Shown: positions 1 through 6,111, numbered from the stretch's first letter. The stretch is DNA of 8,670 bases from Rhodobacter sp. (GCA_003536295.1 DPZQ01000041.1:1-8670), one strand, 5' to 3'. Notes: generated by a model from the sequence alone, not told the origin. A program made the numbers and translations.

Positions 1-307
1 GCAAATCAGCAGGGTTTGGCCCGACATCGCCCAGATCCGCACAATTGACCAATTCAAATGGGCGCACGCCCGTGGCCCCATTTTCCGCACGGATCATGGT
101 TGAATAATCGCGCAATTGGCGTGGTCCATGGCGCGGTCCTGGGCGGTTTGTGGTGCCACCGTCCCACGGCGTGCCTATTAGGCCAATTTGTACATCGTTT
201 AGCCGCTTATCCAAAAGGTCAACATGGGGCAGGCGCATAAAGGTCGCGATGCCTGCGAACCGTGGCAGCTCAAATCCCGAAACAGGCTGAAAGAAAGTAT
301 CTGGCAT
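1..307 (-). CDS. Ureohydrolase, agmatinase/guanidinobutyrase family (N-terminal part, runs off the window)
   Basis: A manganese-dependent ureohydrolase that would hydrolyse a guanidino compound (agmatine, guanidinobutyrate or similar) to urea and an amine in the cytoplasm. I translated the minus strand by hand: 102 residues from an ATG at 307-305, open to the window edge. Residues 13-26 (ELPRFAGIATFMRL) and 41-66 (IGLIGTPWDGGTTNRPG, then RHGPRQLR) are the N-terminal signature of this family. NCADLGDV at 88-95 is the usual segment before the metal site. The metal-binding His/Asp motifs lie beyond the window, so activity cannot be judged. The start is supported by GAGGAGC on the minus strand (319-313), five bases before the ATG. 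It is divergent from the cupin gene at 499. The family call is secure; the exact substrate is not. Confidence 0.88.
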   Translation of the reverse strand, partial: MPDTFFQPVSGFELPRFAGIATFMRLPHVDLLDKRLNDVQIGLIGTPWDGGTTNRPGPRHGPRQLRDYSTMIRAENGATGVRPFELVNCADLGDVGPNPADL

Positions 308-498
308 CGCGAGCTCCTCATCAGTTGGAGTTGAACCCTAGTGGTTTGACCTTTGCTTTGGCAATGTTTTATTCACCGGGCGCTTAATCTTGGGACTAAG
401 GAAATGGATGCTTTCTTTTAGTTGCAAAAGCGGGCATTTTTGGTGCAACTTTCTTTAAAGTTCCCAAGTTTTTTGACTGCATTTTCTAAGGAATATTT
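308..498. promoter_or_regulatory. Divergent intergenic region with inverted repeats
   Basis: This 191-bp region separates the divergent ureohydrolase and cupin genes and must carry both promoters. It contains a perfect 7-bp inverted repeat, AGTTGCA (420-426) and TGCAACT (444-450), whose centres are 24 bases apart. A second one, AACTTT (447-452) and AAAGTT (457-462), overlaps its right arm. These could be operator half-sites for a regulator of one or both genes, but no family is identifiable. I could not assign a convincing -35/-10 pair. TAAGGA at 487-492 is the cupin ribosome binding site. Confidence 0.4.
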
Positions 499-840
499 AT
501 GTCAGACCAGTTTTTGCACTTGCGCCAAACATCCGATCCCGAAATTGACCGCCCTACACACGCGCGCTTGATAGCCGGCGACCCGGTCTTTTCGACTTGG
601 AATTTAGAAGATCGCGACGGGCTTTATTGCGGCCTGTGGCAATCTACCCCCGGCAGCTGGCGCGTGATCTATGACGAGTGGGAGTTTTGCCACATTCTAA
701 AAGGCCATTCGATACTGACCCAAGATGGCCAAGCGCCGACCACGTTGAAAGCAGGCGACAGTTTTATCCTGCGCCCCGGTTTTGAAGGCGTGTGGCAAGT
801 GGTTGAAACTACGCTTAAGGAATATGTGATCAAACTTTAG
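499..840 (+). CDS. Small single-domain cupin protein (cupin_3/DUF861-like)
   Basis: A 113-residue soluble protein made of one cupin beta-barrel. The resemblance is to the DUF861/COG3450 cupins, a group that includes (S)-ureidoglycine aminohydrolase-like folds and many proteins of unknown role. Visible features are a G-x-W segment with PGSWRV at 51-56, the first cupin motif region (E62, C64, H65, then ILKGHSILTQDG), and the second motif LKAGDSFILRPGFEG at 83-97. The length is normal for the stand-alone family. The ATG at 499 follows TAAGGA with six bases between. It is divergent from a ureohydrolase, so a link to guanidine or urea metabolism is possible but is inferred from neighbourhood only. 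Substrate and bound metal cannot be read from the sequence. Confidence 0.82.
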   Translation: MSDQFLHLRQTSDPEIDRPTHARLIAGDPVFSTWNLEDRDGLYCGLWQSTPGSWRVIYDEWEFCHILKGHSILTQDGQAPTTLKAGDSFILRPGFEGVWQVVETTLKEYVIKL

Positions 841-968
841 GGTCATGGTGGGCCTGCGCCCGCCTCAATTGCTAAAACATGTAAAATTATAGACACAATC
901 GCCTATCAAAAAAATTTAACCTAACTCAGTGGCTTCAGGAGCATTCAAAGCCCCTAGCAGGAAAACCA

Positions 969-2153
969 ATGCACGATCCTCTTAAAGCAGCACGCGTATT
1001 TTGGATTTTTTTCAAATTGGGCCTTACCTCTTTTGGGGGCCCGATTGCGCATATTGGCTTTTTCCGAAATGAGTTTGTGACCTGCAGGGCTTGGTTGTCC
1101 GAGGCGATCTTTGCCGAGCTTTTGACCATTTGTCAGTTTTTACCTGGCCCCAGTTCAAGCCAACTTGGTTTTGCCATCGGTTTGATGCGGGCTGGCTGGC
1201 TGGGGGCGTTGGCGGCTTTTGTTGGATTCACCCTGCCGTCGGCTTTGGCGCTTTATGGGTTTGCTTTGGTGGTGGTGCGATTTGATGTACCAATTTGGCT
1301 GGGCGCGTTGGCGGGGCTTAAGCTGGTGGCGGTGGCGGTGGTAGCACAGGCAGTTTGTGGAATGGCGCAAACACTTTGTCCTGACTTCAAGCGCGCCAGT
1401 ATTGGGGTGGCGGCCTTTTTAGCGGTAGCGTTTTTTTCAACAGCTTTTGGCATGATCGCCACCATCAGTATGGCGGCAGCGCTAGGATTTTTTTTGCTTG
1501 GCCAAGAAAAAATCGTTGAAATTTCCACCTTTCATTGCCCCGTCATTAAGCGCCATGCTTGGGGGGCTTTGGGGCTTTTTGTACTTTTGATCGCGTTTTT
1601 ACCCTTGGTAGCGCAGAGTGATCCGATGCTGGAGCTTTTTGACATTTTCTTCCGCGCAGGGGCTTTGGTCTTTGGTGGAGGCCATGCAGTTTTGCCTCTT
1701 TTGCAAGCTGAAATGGTGCCTCAAGGGCTTATGTCGAACGGCGCATTTTTGGCCGGTTATAGTGGTGCACAAGCGGTGCCAGGGCCGCTATTTAACTTTT
1801 CTGCCTATTTGGGCGCGTTGGTTTTTGGGCCCTCTGCATCACTCTTGGGTGCGACTTTGGCGCTTTCCGCAATTTTTCTGCCTGGATTTTTGATTTTAAC
1901 GGCAGTCTTGCCATATTGGCAGCAGATCAGATCCTACAGCGCAGCTCAGTCTATGGTCAAAGGGGTGAATGCTGGGGTCGTTGGAGTTTTAGCCTTTTCC
2001 CTTTATCATCCAATCTTTACCACATCTGTGCATGATACGCTGGATTTTGCTTTGGTGCTGGTTTGGTCCTTGGCATTGATTTTATGGCGATTGCCACCTG
2101 TATTGATAGTGGCTATGGGCGCATCGGTCGGTGCGGCGTTAGCTTGGTTTTAA
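969..2153 (+). CDS. chrA: Chromate efflux transporter, ChrA (CHR) family, two-domain form
   Basis: An inner-membrane protein of 394 residues from the long-chain CHR family. Characterised members export chromate using the proton-motive force; others may carry different oxyanions. It has the duplicated CHR domain. In the first half are TSFGGPIAHIGFFR at 20-33 and QFLPGPSSSQLG at 56-67. In the second half are VFGGGHAVLPLLQAE at 234-248 and AGYSGAQAVPGPLFNFSAY at 262-280. Most of the rest is hydrophobic, giving about ten membrane segments. The ATG at 969 is preceded by CAGGAAAA (958-965). No chrB regulator or other metal-resistance gene is adjacent, so it looks like a single-gene unit. Family confidence is high; chromate as the natural substrate is inferred. 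Confidence 0.93.
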   Translation: MHDPLKAARVFWIFFKLGLTSFGGPIAHIGFFRNEFVTCRAWLSEAIFAELLTICQFLPGPSSSQLGFAIGLMRAGWLGALAAFVGFTLPSALALYGFALVVVRFDVPIWLGALAGLKLVAVAVVAQAVCGMAQTLCPDFKRASIGVAAFLAVAFFSTAFGMIATISMAAALGFFLLGQEKIVEISTFHCPVIKRHAWGALGLFVLLIAFLPLVAQSDPMLELFDIFFRAGALVFGGGHAVLPLLQAEMVPQGLMSNGAFLAGYSGAQAVPGPLFNFSAYLGALVFGPSASLLGATLALSAIFLPGFLILTAVLPYWQQIRSYSAAQSMVKGVNAGVVGVLAFSLYHPIFTTSVHDTLDFALVLVWSLALILWRLPPVLIVAMGASVGAALAWF

Positions 2154-2159
2154 GGGGCG

Positions 2160-2180
2160 CCAAATGCCGCTGGCATTTGG
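2160..2180 (+). terminator. Perfect 9-bp hairpin just after chrA
   Basis: CCAAATGCC (2160-2168) and GGCATTTGG (2172-2180) form an uninterrupted 9-bp stem with a 3-base loop, starting seven bases after the chrA stop codon. No run of T follows on the plus strand, so it is not a textbook intrinsic terminator. It may mark the chrA transcript end, stabilise the 3' end, or act as an operator for the ribokinase gene 79 bases downstream. Confidence 0.45.
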
Positions 2181-2258
2181 GACTTGATGGCGCAATAATA
2201 GTTTCCAAGCTTGCCCAACCCAAATAGAAGGGCATGCTACTTAACTTTGGGGTATGCG

Positions 2259-3194
2259 ATGTCAAAGGTCGTCTTTTTAGGAATTTTCGTGGCAGATGGG
2301 GCCTATATCGCGCCGCGTATGCCCAATATGGGTGAAACGGTGCTGGGCAGCGGGTTTTTCCTAGGCCCAGGGGGCAAAGGGTCAAATCAAGCGGTGGCTT
2401 GCGCTAAAACGGGGGTTGAGACGTCGTTTATTTCGCGACTTGGCAAAGATGATTTTGCAAATCTGGCTTTTGGTGTCTGGAAAGATGCGGGCGTAATCCC
2501 TCTGGTTGTGCAAGATAGTCAAAGCTATACAGGTTCTGCGTTTATCTTTATTCAAGAGGGTACAGGCCAAAATGCAGTCTTGGTTTCGCCCGGTGCTGCA
2601 AGTCTGATCTCAGCCGATGATATGGACGATCAAACCTCCGCCATTACAAACGCTAAGGTTTTTGTCAGCAATTTCGAAGTCCCAATGCACGCAACTCAGC
2701 GCGCTTTGACATTGGCGCGCCAGTCCCGTGTGACCACCTTGCTAAACCCGGCACCTGCGGTGCAGTTTCCCGAAGGTCTGCTTGCGCTTTGCGACTATGT
2801 AACCCCAAATGAAAGTGAGGCCGAGGCTCTGACTGGTCTGCGAGTCACCTCGGTGCCTCAAGCGACTTTGGCGGCGCAAAAATTAGTCGAGATGGGGGCA
2901 GGGGCCGCGTTGATCACGCTGGGTGCACAAGGTGTGGTTTACTGCGACCGAGGTAAGACGCTGTTTGTGCCCGCCATTGCTGCCAGCAAAGTGCAAGATA
3001 CGACGGGCGCGGGCGATGCTTTTAACGGTGGCTTCGCTTCGGCGCTGGCGCGAGGGCTTGGGGATCATGACGCTTTGATCTTTGGCAGCGCTACCGCAGG
3101 CATTTCCGTCACACGCATGGGCACCGCCGCCTCAATGCCCAGTCTAGCTGAGATTGAGGCCCATGTGCCCTCCTTTAAGGTCGTGACGCTTTAA
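2259..3194 (+). CDS. rbsK: Ribokinase (PfkB-family sugar kinase)
   Basis: Cytoplasmic kinase that phosphorylates D-ribose at O5 with ATP, feeding ribose into the pentose phosphate pathway. The product has 311 residues, the usual ribokinase length. D13 and GETVLG (25-30) form the N-terminal sugar-binding part. GPGGKGSNQAVA (36-47) is PfkB signature 1. NPAPA (163-167) and PNESEAEALTG (183-193) follow. DTTGAGDAFNGG (247-258) is PfkB signature 2, with D253 as the expected catalytic base. SVTRMGTAASMP (283-294) is the typical ribokinase C-terminal stretch. A TTG at 2211 would add 16 residues, but the ATG at 2259 puts the conserved beta-strand at the N-terminus and is preferred. The gene ends five bases from the terminus of a broken RbsD/FucU mutarotase gene on the other strand. 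Other PfkB sugar kinases cannot be fully excluded. Confidence 0.9.
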   Translation: MSKVVFLGIFVADGAYIAPRMPNMGETVLGSGFFLGPGGKGSNQAVACAKTGVETSFISRLGKDDFANLAFGVWKDAGVIPLVVQDSQSYTGSAFIFIQEGTGQNAVLVSPGAASLISADDMDDQTSAITNAKVFVSNFEVPMHATQRALTLARQSRVTTLLNPAPAVQFPEGLLALCDYVTPNESEAEALTGLRVTSVPQATLAAQKLVEMGAGAALITLGAQGVVYCDRGKTLFVPAIAASKVQDTTGAGDAFNGGFASALARGLGDHDALIFGSATAGISVTRMGTAASMPSLAEIEAHVPSFKVVTL

Positions 3195-3199
3195 AAGAG

Positions 3200-3659
3200 T
3201 CATAGCCCCGCATCGGGCGCGACCACGCCTTTCCGAAAGATGAAGCAGCCATAAAAGCGTCCCTCACTGGTTTAAATGATCGCATAGGCCTGTTTGGCCT
3301 GTTCATAAAAGGCAAATCTTTCAAGGCCGACCATCGGGCGCTCGGCCGCTTCGGCCAGATTGATTTGCTCCCGCACCTCTTTTTGTACGGGTGGAAACTC
3401 ATGGGGGGCGCCGACTACTTGCATTCGCATTGCAAAATCATCAAAAAATGTAACGAACGGCATAAGGGATAAAACCGCTTGTGCCGCGGCGGCGGCGGGC
3501 ACATTGTCAATCCGCAAAAGCCGCCCAAATGATGATTTGCGCGCCAATCCTTCGGCTGGAAAGTTTGTATCGGTTAAGAGCCAGCGTATCACCATCGCCC
3601 ATCGCGCGCAGGACATAAAGTACGTCGGAATTTAAGCGCGAATCGAGTCCTTTTAAGAT
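3200..3659 (-). pseudogene. Broken RbsD/FucU-family sugar mutarotase gene
   Basis: Read on the minus strand with one base removed, this 460-bp stretch encodes a full-length RbsD/FucU protein of 152 codons. These enzymes interconvert pyranose/furanose or anomeric forms of ribose or fucose. Recognisable segments are LKGLDSRLNSDVLYVLRAMG after the start, TDTNFPAEGLA, LSLMPFVTFFDD, MQVVGAPHEFP, LERFAFYEQAKQAYAII and GRFYGCFIFRKGVV. Four departures are visible. (1) The expected ATG is ATC at 3659-3657, still preceded by AGGGGAG (3670-3664); no ATG, GTG or TTG occurs in frame back to a stop upstream. (2) There is one extra base at 3575-3572 (AACC where ACC is expected). (3) An in-frame TAA at 3274-3272 is followed by 23 more family-like codons to a TGA at 3202-3200. 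(4) The family GHGD motif reads GDGD, so the expected catalytic-type His is Asp. The longest remaining reading frame (3616-3272) starts out of frame and is not a real gene start. Several independent lesions argue against a single sequencing error. Confidence 0.85.
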
Positions 3660-3826
3660 AATTCTCCCCTTTTTGAGGTTAGTGTTGGCTAAAAGCCCCC
3701 CTTGTCAGGCGTGAAAATGGCTTCGTCCTAGTGCTGGCCCTTCTGCACTTGTTTGGCTCACAAAATGGTGGCACATCGGCATTAGTCTTAGGCCCATGCC
3801 TTTTTTGGGGAATATTTGGGGGGTTC
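3660..3826. promoter_or_regulatory. Divergent upstream region of the mutarotase relic and the AEC carrier
   Basis: This 167-bp region lies between the 5' end of the broken mutarotase gene (minus) and the preferred start of the AEC carrier (plus). On the minus strand it keeps a good ribosome binding site (AGGGGAG, 3670-3664) for the dead gene. On the plus strand a G-rich run at 3818-3823 is the probable ribosome binding site of the carrier. I see no convincing promoter hexamers or operator palindrome. Confidence 0.3.
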
Positions 3827-4735
3827 ATGCTAATCATCACAATCTGGCCCCTTTTTGCTTTGATTTGCCTTGGATTTTTGATGGTGCGGGGCGGCTTTCC
3901 GGGCAGTGGCTTTTGGCTTGCGGCCGAGCGGCTGAATTATTTTGTGCTTTTTCCCGCCCTTTTGTTTGTGCGTTTGGCCTCTGCCCCTGTGCTGGACCCT
4001 GCCATTTTTCGCTTAGGGGTGGCGGCAATCTTGACCATTGGTATTGCTGCTCTGTGCTTATTGCTAGCGCGTATGATCTGGTCGACACCGGCGGCCCGTT
4101 TTGGGCCTGCTCTGCAAGGAACAGTGCGTTTTAATACTTATTTGGGGCTGGCGATCGTTGCGAGTATTGCAGGCCCTGTGGGGGTTGAATGCGCGGCCGT
4201 GCTTTTAGCTGTATCTGTGCCATTGGTGAATGTGCTGTCGATTTTGGCACTAACTGCCCGTGGGCAAAGGGTGAACTTTGGCGCTTTGACGCGCAGGGTA
4301 CTAGAGAACCCTTTGATAATTGCCTGCGCGCTGGGCATGATTGTCGCCTTTAGTGGAGGGGAGGTACCCTTTGGTACTGGGCCGTTCTTTGAGATTTTGG
4401 CGTGGATTAGTTTGCCTTTGGGCCTTTTGTGCGTAGGTGCGGCTTTGCGCCCACAGGCATTGGCGCGAGATGCTCTTGTCGTCGTAGGCAATAGCGCTCT
4501 GCGGCTTTTGGCAATGCCAGTGCTTGCCGCCTTAGTAGGTGCGGCGTGCGGGCTTTCTGGCCCCGAGGCGTTGGTTGTGGTGGTTTTTAGTGCTATTCCA
4601 ACCGCCCCCACCTCGTATGTCTTGACCCGCCAACTTCAGGGGGATGGCACTTTAATGGCAGCAATTGTCACCGCACAAACGCTTTGTGCGATCATCACTA
4701 TTCCATTTATCTTGTTTATGCTTGGGTTTAGCTGA
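3827..4735 (+). CDS. AEC-family (auxin efflux carrier-like) permease
   Basis: Inner-membrane transporter of 302 residues in the AEC family (Mem_trans). Bacterial members carry small organic anions such as malate or malonate; substrates are unknown for most. Family features are the N-terminal PLFALICLGFL (8-18) and ERLNYFVLFPALLF (34-47), GTVRFNTYLGLA (98-109) at the end of the first half, ENPLIIACALGM (160-171) opening the second half, and AIPTAPTSYVLTRQL (256-270) near the end. About ten hydrophobic segments are evident. An in-frame GTG at 3731 would add 32 residues that do not match the family start. The ATG at 3827 gives a normal N-terminus and follows a run of six G with three bases between. 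It appears to be a single-gene unit; the genes around it do not reveal a substrate. Confidence 0.9.
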   Translation: MLIITIWPLFALICLGFLMVRGGFPGSGFWLAAERLNYFVLFPALLFVRLASAPVLDPAIFRLGVAAILTIGIAALCLLLARMIWSTPAARFGPALQGTVRFNTYLGLAIVASIAGPVGVECAAVLLAVSVPLVNVLSILALTARGQRVNFGALTRRVLENPLIIACALGMIVAFSGGEVPFGTGPFFEILAWISLPLGLLCVGAALRPQALARDALVVVGNSALRLLAMPVLAALVGAACGLSGPEALVVVVFSAIPTAPTSYVLTRQLQGDGTLMAAIVTAQTLCAIITIPFILFMLGFS

Positions 4736-4794
4736 GGCGGACGTACAAATCGGATAAAAATGTGTTCACCTTTTTAATAGACATTTTCCCCTTT

Positions 4795-4808
4795 TGTGGT
4801 ATACCACA
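4795..4808. promoter_or_regulatory. 14-bp perfect palindrome, candidate operator
   Basis: TGTGGTATACCACA is fully self-complementary and lies 113 bases before the first gene of the antiporter operon. The TGGTATACCA core resembles operators of GntR/FadR-type regulators, but that link is inferred from form alone. The GGTATA core (4798-4803) recurs at 4834-4839 and 4844-4849, supporting a regulatory role for the whole region. Confidence 0.45.
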
Positions 4809-4833
4809 TTCTGAGAAAATAGAGACTGATAAG

Positions 4834-4850
4834 GGTATATTTAGGTATAT
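4834..4850 (+). repeat. Direct repeat GGTATAT, one helical turn apart
   Basis: GGTATAT occurs at 4834-4840 and again at 4844-4850, so the copies are in phase at a 10-base period. Together with the upstream palindrome there are three GGTATA copies in about 50 bases. They may be protein-binding sites, or the T/A-rich stretch may include the promoter -10 region of the antiporter operon; I cannot tell which. Confidence 0.4.
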
Positions 4851-4884
4851 GAATGGCAAATTTCGAATAAGACTTGGGGCCAAA

Positions 4885-4904
4885 AGCAGCCACCCTAAGC
4901 TGCT
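4885..4904 (+). other. Small hairpin in the leader of the antiporter operon
   Basis: AGCAGC (4885-4890) and GCTGCT (4899-4904) form a 6-bp stem with an 8-base loop, ending three bases before the GAGG ribosome binding site (4908-4911) of mnhE. There is no T-tract. It could affect translation initiation, but a stem this short also occurs by chance. Confidence 0.25.
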
Positions 4905-4920
4905 AATGAGGTAAGAATCA

Positions 4921-5397
4921 ATGATGCGCGCATTACCCTTAGCGGGTGCTCTGTTTTTATTCTGGCTGGCATTGTCAGGCCATTATACGGTTTTTTTAAC
5001 TACGATAGGGGCTGTATCATCCTTTCTGACGGCGCTTTTCTTTGTGCGGGTCAACGGCCGCGCTAAATCGGTTGTAAGTTTAACCTTAATCTGGCGGTTT
5101 GCTACCTATCTGCCTTGGATCTCGCTTGAGATCCTTAAATCGGCTATTGATGTGGCCAAGGTTATCCTTTCTTTTGATGGAAAAATTGAACCAACCATGA
5201 TTGAGGTAACGGCAGATCTTAGGACCACGACTGGCATCGTAACTTATGGAAATTCAATCACCTTAACTCCTGGAACCACCACTTGTTTTGTTAAAGGTAA
5301 TGTTTTGACCGTTTACGCTTTGCGCAATGATGCCGCCGTCGATGTGGAGGGTGGTGCGATGATGCGGCGCGTCCGCCAGTTTGAAGGGGGCCTGTGA
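4921..5397 (+). CDS. mnhE: Monovalent cation/H+ antiporter subunit E
   Basis: MrpE/MnhE (also PhaE) membrane subunit of the multisubunit Mrp antiporter, 158 residues, normal for the family. The N-terminal half has two or three membrane segments (about 5-42 and 55-85). A conserved soluble C-terminal part follows, with the recognisable VTADLRTTTGIVTYGNSITL (about residues 97-116) and TPGTTT (117-122) typical of MrpE. Its exact role is unclear; E subunits are needed for complex assembly and full activity in studied systems. The first ATG at 4921 is chosen because GAGG at 4908-4911 lies nine bases upstream; a second ATG follows directly. It is the first gene of the operon, and its stop overlaps the next start (TGATG). 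Confidence 0.95.
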   Translation: MMRALPLAGALFLFWLALSGHYTVFLTTIGAVSSFLTALFFVRVNGRAKSVVSLTLIWRFATYLPWISLEILKSAIDVAKVILSFDGKIEPTMIEVTADLRTTTGIVTYGNSITLTPGTTTCFVKGNVLTVYALRNDAAVDVEGGAMMRRVRQFEGGL

Positions 5398-5690
5398 TGT
5401 ACTTATTTGCGACCATTGCTATTCTGATTGCCATGTGCTGCGCCGTTGCGCGCGCAGTCGTTGGGCCTAATATTTTTGACCGTATGTTGGCAGCTAATAC
5501 GATAGGTTCATTGGCGGTGCTTTTGCTTGTTTGTTTTGGCTTTTTGATGGGGCGGCCCGAATGGTTAGATATTGCGCTTACTTATGGGCTTTTGAACACG
5601 GCAGCGACCCTCACGGTCTTAAAGTATTATAGACATGGCGACCTGTCTGTTGACGCTGACCACGAAAAAGGGGCCGACGATGCTGGTTGA
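5397..5690 (+). CDS. mnhF: Monovalent cation/H+ antiporter subunit F
   Basis: MrpF/MnhF, a small inner-membrane subunit of 97 residues with three hydrophobic segments (about 3-22, 36-51 and 57-77). Family marks are VARAVVGPNIFDRMLAANT (17-35) and LTYGLLNTAATLTVLKYY (61-78). The ATG at 5397 overlaps the mnhE stop by one base and has AAGGGGG (5384-5390) at good spacing. A GTG three bases earlier is in frame and cannot be excluded. The acidic C-terminus overlaps the start of mnhG by 11 bases, which suggests coupled translation. Confidence 0.95.
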   Translation: MYLFATIAILIAMCCAVARAVVGPNIFDRMLAANTIGSLAVLLLVCFGFLMGRPEWLDIALTYGLLNTAATLTVLKYYRHGDLSVDADHEKGADDAG

Positions 5691-6111
5691 TTTGATAAGT
5701 GGCCTTTTTATAGGAGCTGGGGGTCTTTTCGTATTAATTGGTGCGCTCGGTATTATCCGTTTGCCGGATGTCTTTTCGCGCATGCAGAGTGTCAGCTTGA
5801 TCGAGACCGTGGGGGCTGGCCTCCTGTGCATGGGTTTTATTGTGAAAGTTGGCTTCAGCTTGGTTGGGCTGAAGCTAATTCTTTTGCTCACCATTATCTT
5901 CTTTTTAGGCCCCGTGGTAACTCATGCGGTAGCTCAAGCTGCTTTAGCTGCGGGTGTGAAGCCTTTATTGGTGCACGACCGCCGTTCAGCCGCCACAAAG
6001 GCGGATGCGCAGCCTGTCTCAGCGAGTGTTGATAAAATCAAAACACCAAATGTCAAAGCTTCCGTTAAAAAAGCACTCCCAAAATCTGGGTCAAAAAAGG
6101 CGGATATATAA
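5680..6111 (+). CDS. mnhG: Monovalent cation/H+ antiporter subunit G, with Lys-rich C-terminal tail
   Basis: MrpG/MnhG membrane subunit, 143 residues. Three membrane segments are visible (about 5-26, 40-60 and 63-84). GIIRLPDVFSRM (24-35) and IETVGAG (41-47) match the conserved MrpG core. From about residue 100 the protein continues as a hydrophilic, lysine- and alanine-rich tail of some 43 residues (for example KALPKSGSKKADI), longer than in classical short MrpG proteins and probably disordered in the cytoplasm. An upstream in-frame ATG at 5635 would add 15 residues, but the ATG at 5680 gives the family N-terminus and follows AAAAAGGGG (5665-5673). Its TAA overlaps the next ATG by one base (TAATG). 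Confidence 0.93.
   Translation: MLVDLISGLFIGAGGLFVLIGALGIIRLPDVFSRMQSVSLIETVGAGLLCMGFIVKVGFSLVGLKLILLLTIIFFLGPVVTHAVAQAALAAGVKPLLVHDRRSAATKADAQPVSASVDKIKTPNVKASVKKALPKSGSKKADI

Noticed and set aside
58..240. Plus-strand open frame of 60 codons
   Set aside because: It lies antisense to the clear ureohydrolase coding sequence, and its translation has no protein-like features.
383..400. Imperfect inverted repeat CTTAATC/GACTAAG
   Set aside because: It has one mismatch and a short spacer; it is too weak to call a regulatory site on its own.
841..968. Possible promoter in the AT-rich gap before chrA
   Set aside because: TAAAAT at 882-887 resembles a -10 box, but there is no -35-like hexamer at suitable spacing.
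1253..1528. Minus-strand open frame inside chrA
   Set aside because: It is a shadow frame of a continuous chrA reading frame whose CHR motifs leave no room for a second gene.
3195..3199. Terminator between the convergent ribokinase and mutarotase relic
   Set aside because: Only five bases separate the two stop codons, and no stem followed by a T-run is visible there.
3360..3635. Plus-strand open frame of 91 codons
   Set aside because: It is the antisense shadow of the RbsD/FucU relic, which has strong family motifs on the minus strand.
3731..3826. N-terminal extension of the AEC carrier from GTG at 3731
   Set aside because: The 32 extra residues do not match the family N-terminus, and a G-rich site precedes the ATG at 3827.
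4138..4611. Minus-strand open frame of 157 codons
   Set aside because: It is antisense to the AEC carrier, and its A/T/K/P-rich composition is typical of the reverse of a hydrophobic coding region.
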